A DNA stretch of 64,000 nt from Solibacillus silvestris (GTDB lineage Bacteria; Bacillota; Bacilli; Bacillales_A; Planococcaceae): NCBI GenBank assembly GCA_001586195.1, contig CP014609.1, positions 2,818,501 through 2,882,500 on the forward strand, given 5' to 3'. A program made the position numbers and the translations under genes. Shown here in pieces: positions 33,612 through 42,198 of the stretch. Below the pieces are notes generated by a model. It worked only from the letters and a program-made list of their open reading frames with translations. It made no database searches and was not told the origin of the DNA. Numbering within the stretch: position 1 is the first letter of the stretch; each line of letters starts with the position of its first letter.

Positions 33612-33905
33612 AAAAAAGAGGTTGGGACAGAAGTGGAAATTTCATTAATTAAGGAAAAAAGTCTTATTAAGAAACGGATATTTTATAAAATTGATTGGAA
33701 TGGAGGGCGAGTGTAGCTGACGGCTACGCCTTTCGCTACAAGCAAAGCTTCCTGCGGGAATAGCGTGACGCCTGAGACTACAGGCTCTGGCCACGCCCGC
33801 GGAAAGCGTCCCGGAATGGAAATCAATTTTTAATGCTCAGCAAAAACATGCTATTTTTCTCTGAGAGAAAAATAGCATTTTTGGGTTATGTCCCGCCCTC
33901 TGAAA
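33612..33905. repeat. GC-rich dispersed repeat-like element with inverted ends
   Basis: This non-coding stretch has imperfect inverted ends (GAGGTTGGGACAGAA at 33619-33633 against GAGGGCGGGACATAA read from the other strand near 33886-33902). Inside is a GC-rich core (about 33705-33825) that differs sharply from the AT-rich surroundings and has nested inverted repeats such as ATTGATT/AATCAAT flanking it. A perfect 14-base hairpin at 33848-33878 follows. Similar GC-rich cores with CTTCCTGCGGGAATAGCG and CGCGGAAAGCGTCC motifs recur in Bacillaceae genomes from memory. It lies between convergent genes. Confidence 0.6.
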
Positions 33906-33918
33906 ATACGCTTATATT

Positions 33919-35400
33919 TTATTTAACTTTTTGGGCATGTTGTGAAGCTGCTGCACCAGCCAGTTTACCAAATACTGAACCAGACATTAACCCTGATCCA
34001 CCTGGGTAATTTTCATAGAAAATTCCACCAATCATTTCACCGGCAGCATATAAGCCTTCAATTGGTTCATTTTTCGTATTTAATACTTCACCTTCTGGAG
34101 TTGTCGCTAATCCCCAGAATGAGAATGTAATACCACAAGTAACTGGATAAGCATAGAAAGGCCCTTCACTTATTGTTTGTGCCCAGTTAGACTTCGGAGG
34201 CGTAATCCCTTTTGTACATTTTCCGTCTTTGTCAGAAGGATTAAATTCCCCTTCTTGAACAGCTGCATTAAACTCATTAATTGTTTGTAAGAATTGCTCC
34301 TTATTAATATCCAGCTGGTCTGCAAGCGCTTCTAGTGAAGATGCTTCAACGACTGTCGCCTCTTCTAAATTATACTCCGCGCGTAATATTGGACGAACCT
34401 TTGCATCATAAATTTGATAAGCAATATTATTTGGTTGCTTCAAAATTTCTTTCCCGTATTTTGCATATGTGTAGTTACGGAAATCCGCCCCTTCATCTAC
34501 AAAACGGTTCCCTTCCACGTTCACCATCACACTATACGGATAAGAGTGTTTCTTGAAGATATCACCTGGTTTTTGGAAATCTCCAACTCGTGGTGCATTG
34601 GCATCTGTCCCAATCGCATGACAGCCATTTACTTGACCGAATGTTTGCGCACCGATTGATACCGCCATATCGATTCCATCACCAGTGTTAAATTCAGTAC
34701 CTCGAACTAACGCCTCGTTCCACTCTTTTCCTAACGCTTCCGCACGTTTCTTTTTGTTCGCTTCAATACTGCCACATGCCAGCACAACACTTTCACATTT
34801 AACCGTTTTAAGTCCATCTTTTGTTTGAACTTCGATTCCCGCAACTGTACTGTTCTCCGTTACGATCTTCGTTGCTGCACTTTCATACCATACATCAATC
34901 CCTAATTCTTCACAGCGATTGAATAAACTTCTCATTAAGCCGATCCCTTTTTCCACCGTTTTAACTGGCAGACCGCCCCAGAATTGAATCTTCCCTTCTT
35001 TTTCAAAAGACTGATTCGCATAGTTCAATTCAAATTCTACGCCTTGTTTTTTCATCCATTCAATCGTTGGTAATGACTGATCCACTAGCTGACGAATCAG
35101 TTCCGGTTTACTTTGATTTTTTGAAACACGCATAATGTCATCATAAAAGTCTTGCGCCGAATAAACGGGCATATCGATTTTATTAATCGTTTCCTGATCT
35201 AAATCAACTACTTTTGTAACAGCTTCTAAATTTTGATAGGCTACGCGAATGGCACCGTCTGTAAAGAATGAATTCCCTCCGCGTTTCTCGAACGGTCCTT
35301 TTTCCAATACAAGTACTGAACTTCCTTGTTCTTTTGCAGAAATCGCTGCACATAACGCTGCATTTCCTGCACCTACAATTACTACATCATATTTTGACAT
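33919..35400 (-). CDS. tcuA: FAD-dependent tricarballylate dehydrogenase-like (TcuA)
   Basis: This 493-residue fumarate-reductase/succinate-dehydrogenase-type flavoprotein has the FAD motif VVIVGAGNAALCAAISAKEQG (residues 6-26), LEKGPFEKRGGNSFFTDGAIR and the C-terminal YAAGEMIGGIFYENYPGGSGLMSGSVFGKLAG. Its length and sequence fit TcuA, which oxidises tricarballylate to cis-aconitate. AAGGGGA precedes the ATG. Upstream in the same direction lie an AbrB-type membrane protein and a CitMHS transporter, and then a divergent LysR gene. No TcuB-type electron-transfer gene is present here. Confidence 0.8.
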   Translation of the reverse strand: MSKYDVVIVGAGNAALCAAISAKEQGSSVLVLEKGPFEKRGGNSFFTDGAIRVAYQNLEAVTKVVDLDQETINKIDMPVYSAQDFYDDIMRVSKNQSKPELIRQLVDQSLPTIEWMKKQGVEFELNYANQSFEKEGKIQFWGGLPVKTVEKGIGLMRSLFNRCEELGIDVWYESAATKIVTENSTVAGIEVQTKDGLKTVKCESVVLACGSIEANKKKRAEALGKEWNEALVRGTEFNTGDGIDMAVSIGAQTFGQVNGCHAIGTDANAPRVGDFQKPGDIFKKHSYPYSVMVNVEGNRFVDEGADFRNYTYAKYGKEILKQPNNIAYQIYDAKVRPILRAEYNLEEATVVEASSLEALADQLDINKEQFLQTINEFNAAVQEGEFNPSDKDGKCTKGITPPKSNWAQTISEGPFYAYPVTCGITFSFWGLATTPEGEVLNTKNEPIEGLYAAGEMIGGIFYENYPGGSGLMSGSVFGKLAGAAASQHAQKVK

Positions 35401-35495
35401 CTGACATATCCCCTTTTCTATTTGTTAGCTTTACTATAAAAAATATATTGAAATAAATGAAATATTCATTTTTTAGAAATAACCATAAAATTTTT

Positions 35496-36548
35496 TTATC
35501 TCTTTAGTAATCTCCATTTTAATAGCGGCAAAATGATTATATAAATAAACAACATTCGAAATAACTGAAATATGGTCACCTGGGTTGCATCGGCCTGTAA
35601 AGCAGTTGCGATTAGTCCCATTTGATCCATACCACCCGGAGCAGTACTTAAGTAGCTTGTCGCAAAATCCATTTCAAAAAGCAGCACCATCCCTTCAGCA
35701 ATAAAAAAGGTAATGATTAATAATAATACTGCGCTACTTATCCCACCAATTAATACACGTCTAGGTAAACGTAAAGATTTCGGATGTAACAGTAACCCAA
35801 TATACGCACCGATACAAAGCTGTGCGATATGTAACAAATTACTGTCCATTGGAGCTATTTCTACCTTAAATAGACTTAAGAGTAATCCAATAATGACAGG
35901 TGTTAAAAAATGCGGTACAGGCAACTTTAATTTCTTTCCAATCGGCAACAATATAAAACCCAGTAAAATTAAGAAGCCGTTATGCAATATATTTGTTGAG
36001 CCTGTTTCAATGGCTTCCGGAACTTTCCCTGTTAAGGAAACAATAATCGGTATTAACCCGACTACGAAAAGTACACGAATGACATGAAAGAATGTTACAA
36101 CTGCCACGTCAATATCTTCCTGCTCTTCTGCAAATACAACTAATTGAGACAAACCACCTGGAATACTTGCTGTTAAAGCTGTTGCAAGTGGTATATGCGC
36201 CCACTTTTGCAATGCATATGCCAATGCAAGGCAAAATGCACTTAACACGATGTTAAGGAACAACATAAAAAGCAGTGTATCTTGCATAGACACTAAAATA
36301 TCAAAAGTGAAAAGTTGGCCAATCGCAGTTCCTACTATAAGTAATCCGAAATTTCGCATGAAGACCGGCCACTTCATCGGAAGTTTCCAAAGCAGTTGTG
36401 TGAACAATACACCAAATAAAGAACCTAACATCCAGGGCATCGGGAAGTTGATTAATTGAAAAATGGTGACACCAACAATTGCGACCATTATTACTGTAAC
36501 AATAGGGGAAATTGTGCGTATAAAATTCTTTTCCTTCAGTTTAAACAC
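35496..36548 (-). CDS. AbrB-duplication family membrane protein
   Basis: This 350-residue protein has about 10-11 hydrophobic helices in two similar halves (FPMPWMLGSLFGVL and LPVPHFLTPVIIGLL; ASIPGGLSQLVVFAEE and STAPGGMDQMGLIATAL), the mark of the AbrB duplication (PF05145) family. Its role may be transport; some members are annotated as regulators or ammonia-monooxygenase-like without proof. I chose GTG 36548, with GGAG six bases upstream, which overlaps the stop of the CitMHS gene by eight bases, so the two are coupled. Confidence 0.8.
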   Translation of the reverse strand: MFKLKEKNFIRTISPIVTVIMVAIVGVTIFQLINFPMPWMLGSLFGVLFTQLLWKLPMKWPVFMRNFGLLIVGTAIGQLFTFDILVSMQDTLLFMLFLNIVLSAFCLALAYALQKWAHIPLATALTASIPGGLSQLVVFAEEQEDIDVAVVTFFHVIRVLFVVGLIPIIVSLTGKVPEAIETGSTNILHNGFLILLGFILLPIGKKLKLPVPHFLTPVIIGLLLSLFKVEIAPMDSNLLHIAQLCIGAYIGLLLHPKSLRLPRRVLIGGISSAVLLLIITFFIAEGMVLLFEMDFATSYLSTAPGGMDQMGLIATALQADATQVTIFQLFRMLFIYIIILPLLKWRLLKR

Positions 36549-37830
36549 TGATTGCTCCTGTAATGACCGCAGCGATAATAAGGACAACAGAAGTTAAAAA
36601 GCACCATAGAAACGCATATTTTTGATATTCCCCTAACTCTTTTGAAATCATCCCGACTAACAAAAAGGTCGAAGCCACTAATGGACTTAATAGATGCACT
36701 GGTTGACCGAGTACAGAGGCACGTGCTATTTCAATTGGATCAACCCCGAATGATGTAGCTGTTTCTGCCAAGACCGGTAGAACACCAAAATAATAAGCAT
36801 CATTTGACATGACAAACGTGAAGGCCATGCTCGTAATCCCGACAATCAATGGTAATTGTGAGCCTAAAGAATCCGGAATCAAGGAGATCAGTGCATTGGA
36901 CATGGCTGTTACCATTCCTGTTCCTGATAAGATACCCGTAAAAATCCCTGCCGCAAATACAAGTGCTGTTACGATTAATGCATTTCCTGCATGCTTCATA
37001 ATAATCTCTTTTTGTACCGTATTTTTAGGGAAGTTAATCATCAATGCAATGGCAAAGCCAAGGATAAAAATAGCAGATGGCGGCCAAATCCCTTTTACGA
37101 GGATGACCATCACAGCAACCGTTAGCAACAGGTTTGTCCACCAGCGAATCGGTGAAGGCTTGCCTGCACTTTCTACACCTGTTTGCATAACATGGTCGCT
37201 TGAAAGCTCATGAACTCCCACACGTTTGCGTTCCTTTTTCCCTAACAAATAAGCTACGAGCAGTACCCATATCGCCCCTATTACCATTAAAGGAATGAGA
37301 GGCACAAAAAATTCAGACGGATCTACACCAGTTGCAACAATTGCTCTCGTTGCTGGTCCTCCCCATGGCGTCATCCCACTCATTACACTTAAAGAGAGCA
37401 TTGCGATAGTTGCCAATATTAAAGGATTCATTCCAATTTTTATATACAGTGTCAGTAATGCAGAAACTGTAATCATGTAAGTTGTCGTACCGTCTCCATC
37501 TAATGCAACAGCCAGCGCTAATACAGCTGTTCCCATTGCAATTTTTACCGGGTCCCCTTTGACTACCGTTAAAAGACGACGAATAAACGGATCAAATAAA
37601 CCAGCATCAATCATTACCCCAAAATACAAAATAGCGAATAATAATAACGCAGCCGTTGACGAAACTTGCTTCATACCATCTAACATCATGTCGCCAAGCG
37701 TTGAAGCAAATCCTGCAAATATTGCAAATAGAATCGGAACTGTTATTAATGCTACGATTGGTGATAAACGATTGCTCATAATGAGATAGGTAAATAGAAT
37801 TATCATTATAAAGCCTAAGCTAGCTATCAT
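36541..37830 (-). CDS. CitMHS-family tricarboxylate transporter
   Basis: The 429 residues have about 12 helices with family motifs (VALDGDGTTTYMITVSALLTLYIKIGMNP, SGMTPWGGPATRAIVATGVDP, MSNDAYYFGVLPVLAE). It is a paralogue of the protein encoded at 26827-28140. As first gene of the TcuA-like operon it is the likely importer of tricarballylate or a similar tricarboxylate. GGGGGAGG precedes its ATG. The LysR palindrome at 37883-37899 lies just upstream. Confidence 0.87.
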   Translation of the reverse strand: MIASLGFIMIILFTYLIMSNRLSPIVALITVPILFAIFAGFASTLGDMMLDGMKQVSSTAALLLFAILYFGVMIDAGLFDPFIRRLLTVVKGDPVKIAMGTAVLALAVALDGDGTTTYMITVSALLTLYIKIGMNPLILATIAMLSLSVMSGMTPWGGPATRAIVATGVDPSEFFVPLIPLMVIGAIWVLLVAYLLGKKERKRVGVHELSSDHVMQTGVESAGKPSPIRWWTNLLLTVAVMVILVKGIWPPSAIFILGFAIALMINFPKNTVQKEIIMKHAGNALIVTALVFAAGIFTGILSGTGMVTAMSNALISLIPDSLGSQLPLIVGITSMAFTFVMSNDAYYFGVLPVLAETATSFGVDPIEIARASVLGQPVHLLSPLVASTFLLVGMISKELGEYQKYAFLWCFLTSVVLIIAAVITGAISV

Positions 37831-37882
37831 ATACCTCCCCCGTTCTTATTAGTTTGTAAGCGTTTTACTGTTCCTGTTTTCA

Positions 37883-37899
37883 GAATATATGATATATTC
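37883..37899. promoter_or_regulatory. Palindrome between the divergent LysR and CitMHS genes
   Basis: GAATATAT-G-ATATATTC is a perfect inverted repeat around one central base in the 143-base divergent gap. Its form (T-N11-A inside the repeat) fits a LysR-type binding site. Confidence 0.6.
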
Positions 37900-37973
37900 A
37901 AATAAATAAAATAGAGAGTTTTAAGCGATACCGATAAAATTTTTTTATTGCACCGAAGAAGGAGGAGTTGCCT

Positions 37974-38834
37974 ATGAATATAAATGACGCCCAATTATTA
38001 ATAGATTTATACAAAACAAAAAACATTACACATACCGCTAGCAATCTTTATACATCTCAACCCGCCCTCACTTACCGTATTAAACAACTCGAAAAGAAAT
38101 ATAAGATTGAATTAATTGTGCGGGGTTCAAAAGGGATCGATTTCACTGAAGAAGGTCAAATTTTATATGAATATGCGAAACAGGTCATATATAATGAAAG
38201 ATTATTAGTAGATCAGTTAGCCAACCTAACTGTAGATACAAGAGGTACCATTTCTATTGGTGCTTCCGGTTTATTCTCCTTATATCACCTACCCAAAATA
38301 TTGGATGAATTTAAACAACTTTATCCGAATATCTATATTCAACTAAAAACCGGATGGAGCAGTGAAATCAAAGAGTCACTGAATGCGGAGGAGATACATT
38401 TAGCAATTATTCGCGGTGATTATGCATTGAATGCCAAAAAGCATACACTTTTTACAGAAGAATTATTTGTCGTATCGAAAACACCATTTATAAAAGAGGA
38501 TATTCCAAACTTACCGTTTATCACTTATAAAACGGATATTTCGTTAAGTCTTATGATTGATAAATGGTGGCGTACTTATTTTCAGCAACCTATCCGTCCC
38601 AGTATTGAAACCGACCAGGCTGCGACATGTAAAGAGATGGTGAAATATAATCTCGGAATTGCCGTATTGCCCGAAATCAGTATAGAAGGAGAAGAATTCT
38701 TTAAAATTTCATTGAACGATTTTGGAGAAGATATTTATTATAGAGAGACGAGTTTATTTTATAACCCGTATGTCGAGAAATTAAGACATGTTAAATTATT
38801 TTTGGATTTTTTAAAGGGACATTATAATAAATAG
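37974..38834 (+). CDS. LysR-family regulator of the tricarballylate-like cluster
   Basis: The 286 residues carry a winged helix (NDAQLLIDLYKTKNITHTASNLYTSQPALTYRIKQLEKKYK, about residues 4-44) and an effector domain. It is divergent from the CitMHS-AbrB-TcuA operon, as TcuR is in Salmonella tcuRABC. GGAGGAG precedes ATG 37974 by six bases; an upstream TTG is rejected. It probably senses the tricarboxylate substrate. Confidence 0.87.
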   Translation: MNINDAQLLIDLYKTKNITHTASNLYTSQPALTYRIKQLEKKYKIELIVRGSKGIDFTEEGQILYEYAKQVIYNERLLVDQLANLTVDTRGTISIGASGLFSLYHLPKILDEFKQLYPNIYIQLKTGWSSEIKESLNAEEIHLAIIRGDYALNAKKHTLFTEELFVVSKTPFIKEDIPNLPFITYKTDISLSLMIDKWWRTYFQQPIRPSIETDQAATCKEMVKYNLGIAVLPEISIEGEEFFKISLNDFGEDIYYRETSLFYNPYVEKLRHVKLFLDFLKGHYNK

Positions 38835-38875
38835 AATGGCTATGACAATGCCAAAAGTAAAAAGGGGGATCTCCA

Positions 38876-39202
38876 ATGCCTGTTTACAACAAACTAGTAC
38901 GCGACTTAATACCACAAATCATTGAAAAGTCTGGTAGTAAATTCACTACACGTATCCTACACTCTTCTGAACATTTGATAGAAATTAAGAAGAAACTTGA
39001 AGAGGAGGTGCATGAATATCAAGAGACTACTAATAGTCAAGAAGCCTTAGAGGAACTAGCTGACATTTTGGAACTAATCCATGCTGCCCTCCCTATTCAT
39101 GAAGCCACTTTTGAAGATCTTGAAAAAATTCGAGTTGCGAAGAAAGAAAAGCGTGGTGGATTTGAGCAAGGGATTTATTTGGTAGAGGTTGATGATGAGT
39201 AA
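38876..39202 (+). CDS. MazG-like nucleotide pyrophosphohydrolase
   Basis: The 108 residues start MPVYNKLVRDLIPQIIEKSG and carry the helical all-alpha NTP-PPase motif KKKLEEEVHEYQETTNSQEALEELADILELIHA (E-E-x-x-E ... E-x-x-D), as in small phosphoribosyl-ATP-pyrophosphohydrolase-like proteins. It probably hydrolyses a non-canonical or alarmone nucleotide. AAAGGGGGA precedes the ATG. The stop codon TAA (39200-39202) is followed directly and in the same frame by a remnant of an Mrr-type restriction gene. Confidence 0.85.
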   Translation: MPVYNKLVRDLIPQIIEKSGSKFTTRILHSSEHLIEIKKKLEEEVHEYQETTNSQEALEELADILELIHAALPIHEATFEDLEKIRVAKKEKRGGFEQGIYLVEVDDE

Positions 39203-39325
39203 TCGCTAATCTTAATTGATGGCCAGCGATTAACAGATTTATTATTTGAATTTAACGTTGGTGTATCTAACGAACAAACTTTTACTATTAAACGAATTGA
39301 TTTGGATTATTTTGAGGAAATGTAA
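39203..39325 (+). pseudogene. C-terminal remnant of an Mrr-type restriction endonuclease
   Basis: In the same frame as the preceding gene, right after its stop codon, 40 codons read SLILIDGQRLTDLLFEFN, then VGVSNEQTFTIKRIDLDYFEEM and stop. The LIDG-Q-x-L-x-x-L, N-VGVS and IKRID-x-DYFEE pieces are the usual C-terminal end of Mrr restriction proteins. The catalytic Mrr core (D-x21-QxK) is absent. It appears to be a deletion remnant and has no start codon of its own. Confidence 0.75.
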
Positions 39326-39385
39326 CGTTAGAAAATAAAACTTATTAACAATTGAAGAGCAACAATCTTTACGAAAACAGCCTAA

Positions 39386-39427
39386 CAAAAAGTAATGCTG
39401 CCCAGTAATAATTTACTGAGCAGCATT
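39386..39427 (-). terminator. Terminator of the CoA-transferase/MFS operon
   Basis: AATGCTGC-CAGTAA and TTACTG-GCAGCATT form an almost perfect 15-base stem (39394-39427), followed in the minus direction by five T. Confidence 0.8.
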
Positions 39428-39468
39428 TCGTACTTCGAAGACAGAATAATCAGTCTTTAGAAATTATA

Positions 39469-40794
39469 CTAAGTTAATCGTTTCCCCGATGTTGTTACAC
39501 GTACTTCTTTATTGCCTTCTGCTTCAATTTCGATATTCGCTTTCGGCATTGTTAATAAAATCAGGATACCGACAACTAAAATAATTGCTAATGCAAACAT
39601 ACCTGTTTCTAAAACAAACATACCTAAAATTGTTGGACCTACGAATCCACCAAGTGCTGCAAATGAGTTAACAAGTGCAATTCCTACTGGTGCTGTTGAC
39701 TCGGTGAAGAAGAATGTTAAATAAGCAAAGAAACTGCCCGTGAAGCCGTATAGTCCTGCTGAAGCTAGTGACAACATGGCAACCATTGGCCATAGAGTCG
39801 TAGCGAGTGCACAACCTACGAAACCAACTGTAGCAATAAGCAAACATACTACTAGATGCTGTTTATGCTTTCCTGTCCGGTCAGCGTTAAGCCCGGTAAA
39901 GATAATGGCAGGAATACCGACTAACGATGGTAACATAGCCATCCAACCAATTTCCATATTCGTTGTAGTGACTGCAGAGAGTGATTTAATGATAGTTGGT
40001 ACCCAGAACGATAGACCGTATACACCTGTATAGCCGGCAAAATAGAAAAGTGCTAATTTCCAAACCGTTGCATCCTTTAACATTGCTAGTTTAGACGGCT
40101 TATTGAGCCTTAATGCCTTTTGTCGCTCTACATTTAATTCGCCTTCCAACCAATTTATTTCTTCCTGTGTCAGCCATTTCGCTTTACTTGGACGATCTGT
40201 TAAATAAACTAATGTAATCACACCTAAAACTAATGCTGGAATCCCTTCCAAAATAAACATCCAGCGCCAGCCTTCTAAACTTGCCCAAGCAACGTTATCA
40301 ATAATCCAGGCTGATAATGGAGCACCGATTAATCCTCCAATCGGCAAGGCTAATAATAAAACTGCTGTTGCTTTACCACGCTCGCGTTCGCGGAACCAAT
40401 AGGTTAAATATAAAATAATACCAGGAAAGAATCCGGCTTCCGCAACACCTAGTAAAAAGCGTAAAATGTAAAGATGTGTAGCTGATTGCGCAAATCCAGT
40501 CAGAATAACAATGATTCCCCAAGAAAGCATTATACGCGCAATCCAAATTCTTGCCCCTACTTTATGCATAATCATATTACTAGGAACTTCAAAGAAGAAG
40601 TAACCGATAAAGAAGATACCCGATAATAACCCAAAGACTTCAGCAGTTAATGCTAAATCAGCGTTCATTTCTAACGCAGCAAACCCTAAATTTACACGAT
40701 CTAAGTAGGCAATGATATACAGGATTAAAATAAACGGTAAAATACGAGTCATCGTTTTCTTCGTCGTCTGTTTCGCTAAAGCGCTTTCATTCAT
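39469..40794 (-). CDS. MFS transporter, anion:cation symporter (ACS) family
   Basis: The 441-residue permease has 12 helices and ACS motifs (YIIAYLDRVNLGFAALEMN, RFLLGVAEAGFFPGIILYLTYWFRERERGKA, GWRWMFILEG). ACS members import organic anions such as tartrate, glucarate or hydroxyphenylacetate. Its ATG overlaps the stop of the CoA-transferase B gene (ATGA), so the permease probably imports the acid that the CoA transferase activates. Confidence 0.85.
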   Translation of the reverse strand: MNESALAKQTTKKTMTRILPFILILYIIAYLDRVNLGFAALEMNADLALTAEVFGLLSGIFFIGYFFFEVPSNMIMHKVGARIWIARIMLSWGIIVILTGFAQSATHLYILRFLLGVAEAGFFPGIILYLTYWFRERERGKATAVLLLALPIGGLIGAPLSAWIIDNVAWASLEGWRWMFILEGIPALVLGVITLVYLTDRPSKAKWLTQEEINWLEGELNVERQKALRLNKPSKLAMLKDATVWKLALFYFAGYTGVYGLSFWVPTIIKSLSAVTTTNMEIGWMAMLPSLVGIPAIIFTGLNADRTGKHKQHLVVCLLIATVGFVGCALATTLWPMVAMLSLASAGLYGFTGSFFAYLTFFFTESTAPVGIALVNSFAALGGFVGPTILGMFVLETGMFALAIILVVGILILLTMPKANIEIEAEGNKEVRVTTSGKRLT

Positions 40795-41435
40795 AGCTTT
40801 ACCCCCATATCTAATTGAATTTTTAACCGGTCTTGCAATTGTTCAATCGTAAGGTCACCTAACAATTCCTTTACAATTACTTTTTCGTCCTCAAATTCAA
40901 ATACCGCGTATTCAGTTACAAGCATCTCTATCCTGCGTATACCGCTTCTCGGATAAGTTAAGCTTTCTACAATTTTTGGATCGCCATCTTTTGTAAAAAA
41001 AGTTGCGGCTGCAATTACCTTTTTGGCCCCTACTACTAAATCCATTGCTCCACCTACACCTAAAATCGGTTGCCCCGGTACAGACCAATTGGCAATTTCA
41101 CCAAAACGATTCACCTGTAAAATTCCTAATACAGCTACATCGATATGGCCCCCTCGGATCATCGCAAAAGAATCGGCACTACTGAAAAACGATGCATCTT
41201 TTGTAATCGTAACAGGTTCTTTTCCTGCAGATATTAAATCTGCATCAATCTGATTTTCTGATGGTGGTGGTCCCATTCCTAATAAACCATTCTCTGATTG
41301 TAGATAGACATCTTTTCCTTCAATGTAAGAAGTCACTAACGTAGGAATTCCGATGCCCAAATTCACGATTTGACCATCTTGCAACTCCTGCGCAATACGT
41401 TTAGCGATAACTGTACGTGGATCAAACGCTGACAT
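40791..41435 (-). CDS. scoB: 3-oxoacid CoA-transferase subunit B
   Basis: The 214-residue subunit carries the catalytic Glu in the LQSENGLLGMGPPP motif (about residue 47) and GIGIPTLV near the start. Together with subunit A it moves CoA between acyl donors such as succinyl-CoA and acetoacetate or 3-oxoadipate. The ORF starts 14 bases before the subunit A stop, so the two are coupled. Which acid is used cannot be told. Confidence 0.87.
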   Translation of the reverse strand: MSAFDPRTVIAKRIAQELQDGQIVNLGIGIPTLVTSYIEGKDVYLQSENGLLGMGPPPSENQIDADLISAGKEPVTITKDASFFSSADSFAMIRGGHIDVAVLGILQVNRFGEIANWSVPGQPILGVGGAMDLVVGAKKVIAAATFFTKDGDPKIVESLTYPRSGIRRIEMLVTEYAVFEFEDEKVIVKELLGDLTIEQLQDRLKIQLDMGVKL

Positions 41436-42111
41436 AGCGATCCCCCTCTTTCACATAGTTAGACTGCACAATATAATCTACATAAACATGTGGTGTAACA
41501 ATTGCTTCAGGATCTAATTCGCCTACCTCTAAAATTTCATCAACCTCCACGATGACCGTTTCAGCAGCAGTTGCCATCATAGGATTAAAGTTTCTGGCAG
41601 TTGTATGATAAATTAGATTTCCTAATCGATCGGCTGCTTTTGCACGAATTATTGCCACATCGCCCTTGATTGCTTTTTCAAAAATATACGTTTCTCCATC
41701 TATAACTCGCTCTTCTTTATTGATTGCCAACTCGGTGCCTACAGCCGTTTTCGTATAGAAGCCACCAATTCCCGCGCCTCCACAACGAATGGCCTCCGCT
41801 AATGTACCCTGTGGTAAAAGTTCAATATCTAGCTTACCTTCCGACCAAGCAATAACTGCCTCTCTGTTCATTGTAAAAAATGAACCAATTGCCTTTTCAA
41901 TCTTCCCTTGTAAAAACAGTTTGTGTAAACCGATCCCATGATCCCCTAAATTATTGCTAACTACATGCAATCCCTTCACATCGGTTTCAGCCATTTGATC
42001 AATAATTGTTAATGGTGCGCCTGACAATCCGAATCCCCCTGCTAAAATAACCTGATTGTCCTTGAATAACCCACTTAGTTCTGAAAGATTTTGGATGACT
42101 TTGTTTTTCAA
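41422..42111 (-). CDS. scoA: 3-oxoacid CoA-transferase subunit A
   Basis: The 229-residue subunit shows the family motif ILAGGFGLSGAPLTIIDQM (CoA-transferase signature DGSxxxxGGFG-like) and GAGIGGFYTKTAVGTELA. It is the first gene of scoA-scoB-MFS. A TetR gene is divergent, with a perfect 14-base palindrome in the gap. The GGGGG ribosome site is near the ATG. Confidence 0.87.
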   Translation of the reverse strand: MKNKVIQNLSELSGLFKDNQVILAGGFGLSGAPLTIIDQMAETDVKGLHVVSNNLGDHGIGLHKLFLQGKIEKAIGSFFTMNREAVIAWSEGKLDIELLPQGTLAEAIRCGGAGIGGFYTKTAVGTELAINKEERVIDGETYIFEKAIKGDVAIIRAKAADRLGNLIYHTTARNFNPMMATAAETVIVEVDEILEVGELDPEAIVTPHVYVDYIVQSNYVKEGDRYVSV

Positions 42112-42136
42112 TTTTAACCCCCCTCATCTTATTAAC

Positions 42137-42150
42137 TAGACTGCAGTCTA
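42137..42150. promoter_or_regulatory. Perfect palindrome, likely TetR operator
   Basis: TAGACTGCAGTCTA is a perfect 14-base inverted repeat in the 87-base gap between the divergent TetR gene and scoA. Sites of this TAGACnG form are common for TetR/AcrR repressors. Confidence 0.8.
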
Positions 42151-42198
42151 ATTTTACAATAGAATAAAAGAGAAGTAAATGTATAAAGGATGATTTAA

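Noticed and set aside
33700-33830. Insertion sequence
   Set aside because: No transposase frame exists; the segment is under 300 bases and only looks like a non-autonomous or structural repeat.
38876-39202. MazE/MazF-type toxin-antitoxin
   Set aside because: The protein is a MazG-like pyrophosphohydrolase; no toxin gene adjoins it.
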